Shown here one piece after another: positions 1-8,973 of a stretch of DNA of 64,000 nt (position 1 is its first letter; each line of letters starts with the position of its first letter). Position numbers and translations under genes: made by a program. The notes under the pieces were generated by a model. That model did not search any database. It had not been told where the DNA came from and saw only the letters and a program-made list of their open reading frames with translations. Source of the stretch: JAGVIE01 sp964520905 (GTDB lineage Bacteria > Bacteroidota > Ignavibacteria > UBA10030 > SZUA-254); NCBI GenBank assembly GCA_964520905.1, contig CAZFQL010000001.1:215470-279469 (forward strand), written 5' to 3'.

Positions 1-1944
1 GATTGGCTCTGTCTTTCCGGCTACAACAAGTAAATCAAGTTCCCTTGCATAAACATGGCTTTGAACTTTTCTATATGTGTTTTCGCTGATCATCAGACGG
101 GTCTTATACTGTTTATTCGCACTTTCGAGTCGAGCGCCTAAATTCACGCTATCCCCGATGACGGTATAATCGAATCGGTTAGCACCGCCCATATTACCTA
201 CGATAACTTCGCCTGTATTGATGCCGATACGCGTATTGAGTATGGGTTTTCCTTCAAGCTGCCAAAGCTTAAACAGGCCGTTTAGAGTACTTTGCATTTG
301 TACTGCTGTTTTACATGCACGAAGAGCATGATCATTTTGCGGCACGGGCGCTCCCCAGAAAGCGACGATAGCATCGCCCTCGTATTTATCGAGTGTTCCA
401 TCGTTGTGTAGGATAATGGCTGTCATCGAATTTAGGTATTCGTTTAATATAGCAACGAGAGATTCCGGCGCCATTTTTTCCGATATCTGCGTAAAGTTTT
501 CGATGTCGCTGAAGAATATCGTTAGTTCTTTTCTCTCGCCGCCCAATCTTAATTTTTCAGGATGGGCAACCAATTCATCGACTATGGTAGGGTTTACATA
601 ACGGCTGAACATACTCTTGATCATAATTTTTTGCTTGCGCTCTGCTACATAGTTGTAAACAGTGCTTCCGATATAGCTGATGATGATTGCAAGGAACGGA
701 CTCATCATATCGGCAAGGATATTTTTATCGATGAACAGTTTAAGAGATATCCAATATATGATGTAGATCTCTGCGAGTATAATAGCAACACCGAATACTT
801 CTATAAGAGCGCTGAACTTCGTGCGGATAGCTTTAAGTCTCTCGGTGAAAACAAAGGTGAAGAGAGTCAAACCGAAAACAACAAATGCCGTCATCCAGAA
901 CGGTTCCCGCGTGATGAAATTACCGTCGATGACGCTCTGGATTACATTCGCGTGCATCTCGACACCGTACATCATTTTATTTCCCTGCTTATCGTTAAGC
1001 AGCGGAGACAGGAATAAATCTTTATCTTCCGGGACTCGTGATCCTACGAGTACAATCTTTCCGTTCAGTATGCTGTCGTGCATAATTCCATAATCGGGAT
1101 TATCGAAGGTGTTGATATCGGAATTATATTCCAGCTCTTCGGCGGTTTTGAAATCACTGTCGTCAAGAATATCTGTGATGTTGATTATTCGGAAGGTGCT
1201 GTCGGGTCCATAATAGTTGATGAGAAACGATCGTCGATCGTATTGAGGAATCGTTTTGGTATAATAATAAAAATAGTCATCGCTTAGACTCGATGTATAA
1301 GATCTATCGAGATTATAATAGGCGTTCAGCACAGCCATGGAAAATGCGGGAATAAATTTCTCCTGGTTGTCATCGTAATACAAAGGCATGTAGCGCCGGC
1401 ATCCGGCATCCATGTCTTGAGGGATATTTGCTATGCCGAAGCCGGTTGTAGTATCGATAAACCTATTATAGTAGCTTGGATTTTGTTCGTGTATGGTGAA
1501 TTGAAATCTTTCCGATTTCAACCTGCCTGCGAGAACAATATTCCCGGATTCTTTGATTTCCCTTCGAAAATTCTCATCTTCAATTTTATCCGTGTCGTAA
1601 CCGGGAGAAAGAAGAATATCAATGCCGATAACTTTTGCTCCGGCACGATTCAGATTTTTCACCAGCCGGGTGTAATACGATTGCGGCCAAGGCCATTTTG
1701 CAGGCAACGATTTAAACGATTCACCGTTGATATCAACGACGACAACTTTTGAATTATTTTTCAATTTATAGTTGGCTCCGCGTTGCTGGAATCGCAGATC
1801 GATAAGGGAAAGTTCGGCGCTTTTAAGCGGAGGAAATTCGAATAAAATATTTTGTGTCAACAATAGAACAAATACAGCGACAAAAATACTTATGCTAATG
1901 TGAAGAAAAAATAATCGGACTGGTTTGGACAGCATTTGTGCCAT
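1..1944 (-). CDS. CHASE2-domain class III adenylate cyclase (3' end beyond window)
   Basis: Membrane-bound cyclase that should make cAMP in the cytoplasm in response to an extracytoplasmic signal. The 648 visible codons show an N-terminal membrane anchor (about 7-28), a large periplasmic CHASE2-type sensor (about 30-375), about three membrane helices (375-455) and a class III cyclase domain from about 470. Both metal aspartates are visible (FFSDIENF and YEGDAIVAFWG). The lysine in TLDKYEGD and the aspartate in FDYTVIGD fit adenylate rather than guanylate specificity, and the transition-state region NLGARLE is present. ATG at 1944 is 7 bp after the stop of the upstream gene, so it is the last visible gene of a four-gene operon with a FecR protein. 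FecR-CHASE2 cyclase neighbours are known in other phyla; the signal here is unknown. The C-terminus is cut by the window edge. Confidence 0.9.
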   Translation of the reverse strand, partial: MAQMLSKPVRLFFLHISISIFVAVFVLLLTQNILFEFPPLKSAELSLIDLRFQQRGANYKLKNNSKVVVVDINGESFKSLPAKWPWPQSYYTRLVKNLNRAGAKVIGIDILLSPGYDTDKIEDENFRREIKESGNIVLAGRLKSERFQFTIHEQNPSYYNRFIDTTTGFGIANIPQDMDAGCRRYMPLYYDDNQEKFIPAFSMAVLNAYYNLDRSYTSSLSDDYFYYYTKTIPQYDRRSFLINYYGPDSTFRIINITDILDDSDFKTAEELEYNSDINTFDNPDYGIMHDSILNGKIVLVGSRVPEDKDLFLSPLLNDKQGNKMMYGVEMHANVIQSVIDGNFITREPFWMTAFVVFGLTLFTFVFTERLKAIRTKFSALIEVFGVAIILAEIYIIYWISLKLFIDKNILADMMSPFLAIIISYIGSTVYNYVAERKQKIMIKSMFSRYVNPTIVDELVAHPEKLRLGGERKELTIFFSDIENFTQISEKMAPESLVAILNEYLNSMTAIILHNDGTLDKYEGDAIVAFWGAPVPQNDHALRACKTAVQMQSTLNGLFKLWQLEGKPILNTRIGINTGEVIVGNMGGANRFDYTVIGDSVNLGARLESANKQYKTRLMISENTYRKVQSHVYARELDLLVVAGKTEPI

Positions 1945-1951
1945 GTGCTAA

Positions 1952-4390
1952 TCAGAGGTCTGCACGCAGTATCAGGTTCCAGACAATATCGGTATTGGTG
2001 TTCGAAGAGATGTACATCTTTTTATTGAAATAGCAATTAAATTGCGTCTGAGCGCTGAGATTCTTCCAGAAATAATATTGTGCCCCGGCATTCACCAGCA
2101 CCCGCTGGATGTCGCCGAATGTCGGACTCAACGAACTATTTAAGCGAAGTTTATCGTCAAGTAAACGGTACTGCCCATTCGCGTAAAGAGTAGTGTAGGT
2201 TAAACTTGCCGGAACGCCCGGCGCACCGCCTGCGGAGACAAATTTATTCGAATTAACCGTAAGACTAACAATTGTTTGGAATGGAATGTTGAATTTTGAT
2301 ATTGCGCTTAATGTTACAGCGGTGCCGCGCGTATCGAGATCCCGGATTGTATTATCGTTTTTTACGGATGTGCTGACGCTCAGCATGGTATTATGACGAA
2401 TACCGAATAAAAATTCTTTTCCGATCTGTACAAGTATACGATTTGTTTTATCGTCAATTGCATAAAGTGAATTGTCTATCTTCATGTCATTGTTGTTAGC
2501 GTTACGCAGATAGGCGACACTGATATTCGGGAAATTGATGCTCGGATAGTATGAAATTCCGATATTTGCCGTTGTACTCGTTGTTGTGGAAGCTTTTATT
2601 TTAGTCGTGTTATCCTGAAGTCGTTCAAAACCGCCAGAGAGGAATAACTGATTTCCGATGAGGCGCTGTCGGTCTGAAATGTTATATCCGACCACATCGG
2701 TTCGCAGAAAAGATTGTCCGAACGATTCGTAACTTGCACCGTGCCTGAGATAGTTAAACCTGAAATTATTATCGAAGTAATTTAAAGCTATTCCTGCTTC
2801 ATACGAGAGCGTTGGAAGGTTTTTCATTGCTAAGGGAATCAGATGCTCGTTCACCGTTATGACCCGGGAAAATACATCGCGTATGCTGCTGATAGTATTT
2901 CTGTCTGATTCTGCATAGTCCGGTTCGGCGAAAATACGATCAATATCCGCATTGCTGAACGATCCCTTTGATATATCTTTGTTGGTCGCGCTAAAAGCTG
3001 CCTGTCCCGTGATCTCAATATTTCTGTGGTTGAAAGCTAATAAGAAATCCGATGCAAGCACAATGTTTTCCATCGGTCTAATTCCGTATTCAATTGAATT
3101 CTTGTCGTCAGACGATTTTAAAAAAGTAAATCCTAGATGGGAATCGTCCCTCCGACCAAAACCGGTCCTGACAACAAAGAGGCGGCGGTCAAAAGTTCCG
3201 GGATTCACCTTAACCCATCTCTTGCCGCTTGCCGTGGAATCATAAAGTACAAATGTTGCATTAGTATTATCGGAATTTTGTTGTGCAATCAGCATGCTGT
3301 CCGGGAAAGGTGTGCCGATTACGCTTCCGATGCGCCGTGTAACAGATCCGGTTGCGATATCGACATTAAATTTTCCTAAGTCTAAACTTCCCACGAATCC
3401 CCAGATGCGTTTGCCGTTCATGATTAGGTCTGGGAATACGGGATAACTATCTCCGTACCCAAGCTTTATCCATGGCGACTCCCCGCCGATAAAAAATCTG
3501 TTTTGAGGTTGTAAATAATTTTTTTCTTCGCTGGTGATGTACAGATTTCCTCGAACACGAAATTCATTATAACTGCCCTTTGCTGTTATCGTTGCGCGAT
3601 TATAAGACGCAGTGTTGTCCGATATATTTTCCTGTCGGGTTTCAATCTGTGCCGAAGCTCCATAAAGCCATGGAGAAAATACTACAGCTGGCTTTTTTTC
3701 AGCCATGCCTGATACTGAAAAGCTCCAATCGTAGCTATCAATCTCTTTTCCCGATGTATCGAATAAAACAACACGTACTGTGTGAGTACCGGATTCAAGA
3801 AAGATTGAAGCATTCTCCGGTCTGAGCACGAAAATATCTCCCGCTCGCACGGAACTATTCGATAAATCGATATCATCGAGAAAAACTTTTGTCAAATTCA
3901 TACTGATCAAACTGTCATCCTGCGATACTGAAAATGAGATCAGTACATCATTTGGTGCAAGCTTATCCTCCTTATCCGGACTCAAAATAACAAAATCATA
4001 TGGTTTGATTGGAATATCCTGTAAAGAAATCCGAAACGGTTGTTGCTCGGGATTCTCGATGGGATACGTTTCCGGATCGGTTTTACCGGTTAATGTCAGG
4101 ATGAAGTAATATTCAAGAAATGGAGGGAGGATTATTTCCGCAGGCAGAGTTATAGATGCGGAATTTCCGATGACGGGCATTTCGCTCCGCTTGAAGTCGC
4201 GCTCACCGAATTGTCTATATGCGATTTCAATACGGTCTATCTGGTTGGATTGAAAAAGATCGACCTGGATAGTCAATGGTTGGCTGGCATTGGCAATGCC
4301 TACATTAACTTTCGTTATTTTGTCGCTTACCTGTGCAATAGCAACCTGCACAACGAGGCAACATAACGCAGCAAAAAATAAATTACGCAC
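1952..4390 (-). CDS. Large exported protein, Ig-like N-terminus and barrel-like C-terminus
   Basis: No family recognised with confidence. The 812-residue product has a signal peptide (about 1-19, ending AIAQ), then about 200 residues of beta-sandwich character, including a stretch around 120-225 that resembles an Ig-like fold. About 550 residues follow of alternating hydrophobic/aromatic strands separated by polar turns, as in a large outer-membrane barrel. The last residues are not a classic aromatic end. The start is GTG at 4390, with AGGA a few bases upstream. It sits between the FecR gene and the CHASE2 cyclase on the same strand, with only 7 bp to the cyclase, so it is probably part of the same envelope signalling unit, perhaps as the surface component (inference). 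Confidence 0.75.
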   Translation of the reverse strand: MRNLFFAALCCLVVQVAIAQVSDKITKVNVGIANASQPLTIQVDLFQSNQIDRIEIAYRQFGERDFKRSEMPVIGNSASITLPAEIILPPFLEYYFILTLTGKTDPETYPIENPEQQPFRISLQDIPIKPYDFVILSPDKEDKLAPNDVLISFSVSQDDSLISMNLTKVFLDDIDLSNSSVRAGDIFVLRPENASIFLESGTHTVRVVLFDTSGKEIDSYDWSFSVSGMAEKKPAVVFSPWLYGASAQIETRQENISDNTASYNRATITAKGSYNEFRVRGNLYITSEEKNYLQPQNRFFIGGESPWIKLGYGDSYPVFPDLIMNGKRIWGFVGSLDLGKFNVDIATGSVTRRIGSVIGTPFPDSMLIAQQNSDNTNATFVLYDSTASGKRWVKVNPGTFDRRLFVVRTGFGRRDDSHLGFTFLKSSDDKNSIEYGIRPMENIVLASDFLLAFNHRNIEITGQAAFSATNKDISKGSFSNADIDRIFAEPDYAESDRNTISSIRDVFSRVITVNEHLIPLAMKNLPTLSYEAGIALNYFDNNFRFNYLRHGASYESFGQSFLRTDVVGYNISDRQRLIGNQLFLSGGFERLQDNTTKIKASTTTSTTANIGISYYPSINFPNISVAYLRNANNNDMKIDNSLYAIDDKTNRILVQIGKEFLFGIRHNTMLSVSTSVKNDNTIRDLDTRGTAVTLSAISKFNIPFQTIVSLTVNSNKFVSAGGAPGVPASLTYTTLYANGQYRLLDDKLRLNSSLSPTFGDIQRVLVNAGAQYYFWKNLSAQTQFNCYFNKKMYISSNTNTDIVWNLILRADL

Positions 4391-4460
4391 AGTCCTATTA
4401 TCGTTAATTGAACGTATTCACAACGATGACAAGATACGAAAAATACAATTAATACGCATT

Positions 4461-5168
4461 TTATTGTTGCTTATATCGCAACTTCAATTCTTTTTTATTG
4501 CCCTTCGAATCCTGCATTTCAAGCTTCAACTCGTTTATCTTAGCGTCTGAAGCCGCAGTGATTGCATCGGCAAGTTCTTCTTCTGTTGCAATCCTGGAAT
4601 AAACGGAGCCATCCTCATTAGAAAACCCGATTGACCCAGCATTAACGTCTGTTTCATTACCGGAGATTTTGTTTTTAAGATTGACGCGTCCTTCAGTAAC
4701 AACAAGTGTATCATGTCCTTGTCCGCCGCTCCACTTTCCCTTTGTACCGCGGATAGATGCAACCGAAGTCGGTGATGTGAGACGAAACAGTTCCGCCTTT
4801 TGTTTCTGCACTTCGAATTCTAACGAACCTTGAGTTAAATGATTTTCCTTTATGAATGAATTTTGTTTGCCCGTGCCATTCATCGTCAGAATGGATTGTT
4901 CTCTCAAGCGCACGATGCTTTTATCCTTAAACTTAATCAACGCAAGCGATCCCTTTCCTGTCTGAACCTGATCGCCGACGAATAATACATCGCCGGTGCT
5001 TGCCGGCATATAATCGTTTTGAGAAGATTTTTTCTTGACATCTTTAATAGTCTTCTGAATAACTGCAAGATCGATATTGCCGGCGGCAATTATAAAGTTA
5101 GACAATAAAGAACTCGTTAAAAGTATAAGAATTAATGATTTTAAAATATATGAATGTCGGTTTTTCAT
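4461..5168 (-). CDS. FecR-domain exported protein
   Basis: Secreted protein with a FecR domain, a periplasmic beta-structured domain known from iron-siderophore anti-sigma signalling and from many non-iron sensor proteins. A signal peptide spans about residues 1-30. The FecR region (about 55-160) shows the typical order: GDVLFVGDQVQTG, then IKFKDKSIVRLREQSIL, then LTSPTSVASIRGTKG. A lysine/glutamate-rich tail follows (about 195-235). The upstream ATG at 5174 has AAGGAG almost touching it, while the ATG at 5168 has the same AAGGAG at proper spacing, so 5168 is preferred (235 aa). No FecA/FecI partners are nearby. The neighbours are two unknown exported proteins and the CHASE2 cyclase, so a role in sensing for the cyclase is more likely than iron uptake (inference). 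Confidence 0.85.
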   Translation of the reverse strand: MKNRHSYILKSLILILLTSSLLSNFIIAAGNIDLAVIQKTIKDVKKKSSQNDYMPASTGDVLFVGDQVQTGKGSLALIKFKDKSIVRLREQSILTMNGTGKQNSFIKENHLTQGSLEFEVQKQKAELFRLTSPTSVASIRGTKGKWSGGQGHDTLVVTEGRVNLKNKISGNETDVNAGSIGFSNEDGSVYSRIATEEELADAITAASDAKINELKLEMQDSKGNKKELKLRYKQQ

Positions 5169-5194
5169 GGTCATTCTCCTTTATCAATCAATTA

Positions 5195-6265
5195 TTACTC
5201 AAAGCTCAATTCGATAGAATCGCTCATTGAACGTAATTCGTTCAGTAGTTTCAGTAAATCTTCTTTTGAGTAAGTGCGGCCATTAAGCAAATATGTTCCT
5301 GTGAGGATATAATTATCTCTTTCGATATCCTGAAAAATCTTCGGATATCTATTGCCATATGTATCTTTGAGATATGTAAGAATAAAATCTTCCGAACGAA
5401 TCTGCGGAGAGCTTGAAACTGTAAAGAGACGTATCGGACTTGAGACTTCCACATCTGTCCCGCCCGGTCCGGCCGTTTTACTTACAACTTTCCAAGCGTA
5501 GGTTTTTCCGAACTCAAGATGACGTCCGCCTGAATAAAAAAATGAATTTTGTCCCACTAATTCTGTTTCAACCATCAGCGGCTCATGAGATATTGCCTCT
5601 TCGCGTGATTGCTCGGGGTTCTTTTCTGCAACTGTTAATACAGCTCTATTCCCGTCGTGGAAGAATTCAAAGAGCGGAAATTCATTTGTCATTTCACCTT
5701 CCTGCGGAGAAAGGAGATCGACTCTTGATGAATTTAGCAGTACGATATCAATCGGTGGACCGAGAAATGGAATATTATCAGAGCAGATGATTGCAATTTG
5801 GAATCTATATATCCCAGCGGGAAATTTACCTGTTGCAAGGGCGACATCTTGTACATCTTCTTTTGCGCGTGAGTCGAGCTTGAATTCTTGTCTCTGAATA
5901 GAACGTCCGATATCTAAATTTGTGTATGTCGCGCCTACCGGTGAAACGAAGAAACTCTTGGATGTAAAATCGGCGGCATTGGGATATGTGCTGCCATTTG
6001 CGAGATTTATATTCAATATAATGCGCAGTCGCACTGTATCACCGCGCGCGCTCGGACCTAATCTCACCGTAAATAACAATGTCGTGCTCTCAAAATGATC
6101 AAAGTCTATGTCGGCGATTGTCAGTTGTTGAACCGGGGCGGGTATAATATCAATAATAGATGTCTCACACTGTGCCTGTATTTCTGTGGTGATGGCAAAA
6201 CTGAGTATTGTCAAGATTAGAAAAACAAACGGCAGTATGGCAATATTAAAACACTTCATTTTCAT
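5195..6265 (-). CDS. Secreted protein of unknown function, first gene of FecR-cyclase operon
   Basis: Not recognised. The product (356 aa) has a long signal peptide (about 1-31, ending IQAQ). An N-terminal half rich in beta strands is followed by a fibronectin-III-like section around 185-290 (hydrophobic strand pattern, LEFGKTYAWKVVS). The C-terminal 60 residues are charged and look helical. The ATG at 6265 has GGAG five bases upstream, and a promoter-like site lies about 40-65 bp upstream. The next gene (FecR) starts 27 bp downstream on the same strand, so this is probably the first gene of the four-gene unit. It could be a surface ligand-binding or adapter protein; there is no direct evidence for a function. 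Confidence 0.7.
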   Translation of the reverse strand: MKMKCFNIAILPFVFLILTILSFAITTEIQAQCETSIIDIIPAPVQQLTIADIDFDHFESTTLLFTVRLGPSARGDTVRLRIILNINLANGSTYPNAADFTSKSFFVSPVGATYTNLDIGRSIQRQEFKLDSRAKEDVQDVALATGKFPAGIYRFQIAIICSDNIPFLGPPIDIVLLNSSRVDLLSPQEGEMTNEFPLFEFFHDGNRAVLTVAEKNPEQSREEAISHEPLMVETELVGQNSFFYSGGRHLEFGKTYAWKVVSKTAGPGGTDVEVSSPIRLFTVSSSPQIRSEDFILTYLKDTYGNRYPKIFQDIERDNYILTGTYLLNGRTYSKEDLLKLLNELRSMSDSIELSFE

Positions 6266-6303
6266 AGATACTCCATTTTTGGTGCCATTATAATTTATGC
6301 AAA

Positions 6304-6332
6304 AGTATAATAAATTCTCTGTATTTAATCAA
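6304..6332 (-). promoter_or_regulatory. Sigma-70-like promoter for the FecR-cyclase operon
   Basis: Read on the minus strand there is TTGATT (6332-6327), a 17-bp spacer and TATACT (6309-6304). Predicted transcription start is near 6297, leaving a roughly 30-nt leader with GGAG before the ATG at 6265. Confidence 0.5.
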
Positions 6333-6393
6333 TACCCAGTATAATATAGAACACATCCCATAAACTCAACGTGTGTAATATCACTAAATGCGC

Positions 6394-7707
6394 TTAGAAT
6401 CGTGAGATATCATTGTAAACTATGAAAGCCATAAAAGCCAGTAATAGAATAAATCCCGCCTGCTGGATAGCGATTTTTACTTTATGCGGGATATCTCTCC
6501 TGAAGATTTTTTCATATCCTAACAACAGCAGATGTCCGCCATCAAGAGCAGGGATGGGAAGGATGTTGAGAATTGCCAGGCTCATACTCAACTGTGCCAT
6601 AAACCAGATGAACGTCAGTAGACCCATCTCGGCGCTTTGCGTTGCAAGTTGGGCTATTGCAACCGGTCCTCCCAACGATTCTTTTATAGAGGCTTTTCCC
6701 GTAAAGATTTTGTTGAATGTCAGATAAAAAAGATATACAGATTGCTCAATATCTTTAATCCCTTCGCCGAGCGCTTCGACAATCGAATACTCAATATGCT
6801 TTGATGGTCCTGTATAGCGGCTTCCGACGATTATTCCTATCCTCCCAGAAGAAGTTACTGTTACAGTATCGGAGATAATGTTATTTCCCCGTTTCCATTT
6901 AAGAGTAATTTGCTTCCCGGCATTTCTATTTATGAGAGCAATAGCGATAGGCTGATTTACGGTCGTATCGTTAACGGCTATGAGCGTATCGCCCGCCATC
7001 AAACCGATTTTTGATGCTGGCATTTTCGGATCGACCCCCTCTACTGTTGCTACAGTATGCCCCACCATGATTCCGGGTTGATTGCTCGAAGGCGAAGGTA
7101 TGGTTTTCGCAGGAACGAAAACCTGAAGGTGCTTGCCGCCGCGATCGACATCGATTGTAATATCGTCCCCTAAATATTCTATATAAATTAATTGCTGAAC
7201 CTGATCCCAGTGTGTAACCTGCGTTTGATTAATCGATAGAATTTTATCTCCAGCCGCTAATCCTGCTTTTTCAAATGCGCTTCCTTCTGCAACGAAACCG
7301 ATATCCGTTGTCTCTGCAATGTAAGACCCTTGTTTGAAATGAATAGTCCAGAAGATTAGTACGGCAAGCAGAACATTCATTATTACACCGGCAGAGATGA
7401 CAAGCATTCTTGCCCACATGGGCCGTGAGCGAAATTCCCATGGTTGAGGCGCTTGATTTGCAAAATCTGTATCCATGCTCTCGTCGACCATGCCGGCTAT
7501 TTTTACATAACCGCCTATAGGTATCCAGGAAACGCAGTAATCCGTATCGCCAATTTTCTTCCCGAATGCGCGCGGAGGAAATCCAATTGAAAACCGATCG
7601 ACACGCATCCCGGTTAATTTCGCGGCTATGAAGTGACCGAATTCATGGATGAATACTAAAACGCCCAAAGTGATTGCTGTATAAAATAACATGCTGAGAA
7701 CTTGCAT
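6394..7707 (-). CDS. rseP: Site-2 zinc metalloprotease RseP
   Basis: Intramembrane zinc protease of the M50/site-2 family, which cleaves membrane-bound anti-sigma factors and signal-peptide remnants. The active-site HEFGH is at residues 21-25 in the first membrane helix. The second metal-site motif, PALDGGH, is near 386-392 in a C-terminal helix. Two PDZ domains lie between them (about 125-205 and 210-285; for example GSAFEKAGLAAGDKI and KMPASKIGLMAGDTL). Length (437 aa) is normal for the family. It is 9 bp downstream of dxr on the same strand, the usual dxr-rseP pairing. An ECF sigma factor occurs at 50 kb in this window, but no visible anti-sigma target lies next to it. Confidence 0.95.
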   Translation of the reverse strand: MQVLSMLFYTAITLGVLVFIHEFGHFIAAKLTGMRVDRFSIGFPPRAFGKKIGDTDYCVSWIPIGGYVKIAGMVDESMDTDFANQAPQPWEFRSRPMWARMLVISAGVIMNVLLAVLIFWTIHFKQGSYIAETTDIGFVAEGSAFEKAGLAAGDKILSINQTQVTHWDQVQQLIYIEYLGDDITIDVDRGGKHLQVFVPAKTIPSPSSNQPGIMVGHTVATVEGVDPKMPASKIGLMAGDTLIAVNDTTVNQPIAIALINRNAGKQITLKWKRGNNIISDTVTVTSSGRIGIIVGSRYTGPSKHIEYSIVEALGEGIKDIEQSVYLFYLTFNKIFTGKASIKESLGGPVAIAQLATQSAEMGLLTFIWFMAQLSMSLAILNILPIPALDGGHLLLLGYEKIFRRDIPHKVKIAIQQAGFILLLAFMAFIVYNDISRF

Positions 7708-7716
7708 TATAATTTC

Positions 7717-8880
7717 CTATTTCTTTTTTCTGTTTAGGGTTTCGATATATTTGCGTGTTGCATTGTCGGTATCGATGATATCATCGAGCGAAGGAGAGTG
7801 TTTCACGGGAATTTTTTCCAACGCTTTTCGTATAAGTTGTGGAATCTGATTGAATGAAATCTTTCCGCCGAGAAAGAACTCAACGGCGATCTCATTTGCA
7901 GCGTTTAGTATTGCCGGCGCGGTTCCACCTATCCTCAAAGCATCATAAGCGAGCTTGAGGCATTCGAATTTTTTCATGTCAGGCTTTGAAAATGTTAGTT
8001 TTTGCTGCTTAACGAAATCAATCCTGTTGAAATTCGAAACAGCGCGCTCCGGATGAGTGAGTGAATACTGAATCGGAATTTTCATGTCGGGGACGCCCAA
8101 CTGAGCTTTCACAGAGCCGTCAACAAATTCGACCATCGAATGAATTATCGATTCCGGATGGATGAGAACTTCAATTTTTTCGGGAGGCAGCTTAAAGAGC
8201 CAATGAGCCTCAATCACTTCCAATCCTTTATTCATGAGAGTCGCTGAATCGATCGTAATTTTATTGCCCATTTTCCAATTCGGGTGTTTAAGCGCATTAG
8301 CGACTGTGACGTCCTTAAAATTCTTTTTGTCAAGATGAAGAAACGGTCCCCCCGATGCGGTCAATATGAGGCGATTGATTTTATCGCGGTTTTCTCCCAT
8401 GAGACATTGGAGTATCGCACTGTGTTCGCTGTCGATAGGGACAAGAGAGGCATTGTGTTTATCGATCAAAGCCGTGATAATTTCACCGGCAACAACAAGA
8501 GTCTCTTTGTTTGCGAGCGCAACGGTTTTTCCGTTTTTGATTGCCTCAATTGTCGGTCTCAAACCTGCAAATCCGACGAGTGCATTGATCAGGACATCAA
8601 AATCCTTTTGATTAACAAGCTCGCTTAATCCTTCTTCGCCGGAAAAAATTTTAATGGAACCGTTTAAAGACCGTTTCAGGTTTGCAGCAGAAAATTTGTC
8701 AAGTACTGCGACAGCCTTTGGATGGAAACGATCGATTTGTTCTTTTAGCGTGCGGGTATTTGTGTTTGCTGAAAGATACTGAACACGGAACCTATCTGGA
8801 AAATTTGCAATTACATCCAGACTGTTTTTTCCGATGGAACCGGTTGATCCTAGAATGCAAATATTTTTCATTTCAGCCAT
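7717..8880 (-). CDS. dxr: 1-deoxy-D-xylulose 5-phosphate reductoisomerase
   Basis: Cytoplasmic NADPH-dependent enzyme converting DXP to MEP, the second step of the non-mevalonate isoprenoid pathway. The NADPH-binding LGSTGSIG is at residues 10-17. Metal and substrate motifs are visible (IDSEHSAILQC, ASGGPF, HPNWKMGNKITIDSATLMNKGLE, IHPESIIHSMVEF, LGVPDMKIPIQY). Length (387 aa from this start) is typical. The frame is open further to a TTG at 8889; the ATG at 8880 or the ATG at 8871 (MKNICILG) is more likely. No clear Shine-Dalgarno is seen because a terminator-like hairpin and its T-run end exactly at the start. It is followed by rseP after 9 bp. Confidence 0.95.
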   Translation of the reverse strand: MAEMKNICILGSTGSIGKNSLDVIANFPDRFRVQYLSANTNTRTLKEQIDRFHPKAVAVLDKFSAANLKRSLNGSIKIFSGEEGLSELVNQKDFDVLINALVGFAGLRPTIEAIKNGKTVALANKETLVVAGEIITALIDKHNASLVPIDSEHSAILQCLMGENRDKINRLILTASGGPFLHLDKKNFKDVTVANALKHPNWKMGNKITIDSATLMNKGLEVIEAHWLFKLPPEKIEVLIHPESIIHSMVEFVDGSVKAQLGVPDMKIPIQYSLTHPERAVSNFNRIDFVKQQKLTFSKPDMKKFECLKLAYDALRIGGTAPAILNAANEIAVEFFLGGKISFNQIPQLIRKALEKIPVKHSPSLDDIIDTDNATRKYIETLNRKKK

Positions 8881-8912
8881 AAAAAACAATTTGCCCCATT
8901 TTAGCGGGGCAA
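8881..8912 (-). terminator. Terminator-like hairpin between dnaB and dxr
   Basis: The stem TTGCCCC (8891-8897) pairs with GGGGCAA (8906-8912) around an 8-nt loop. On the minus strand it is followed by a T-run at 8886-8881. It directly abuts the dxr start codon, so it either ends the dnaB message or acts as a leader hairpin for dxr. Confidence 0.7.
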
Positions 8913-8973
8913 TTCTTTACATAAAGTAATGAAATCTCGCGTCGCAAACAAACGGAAATAAGTATCGATTCGG

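Noticed and set aside
562..1017. Plus-strand ORF of 151 codons
   Set aside because: It lies antisense to the cyclase gene, whose catalytic motifs are clear; no ribosome site or family match.
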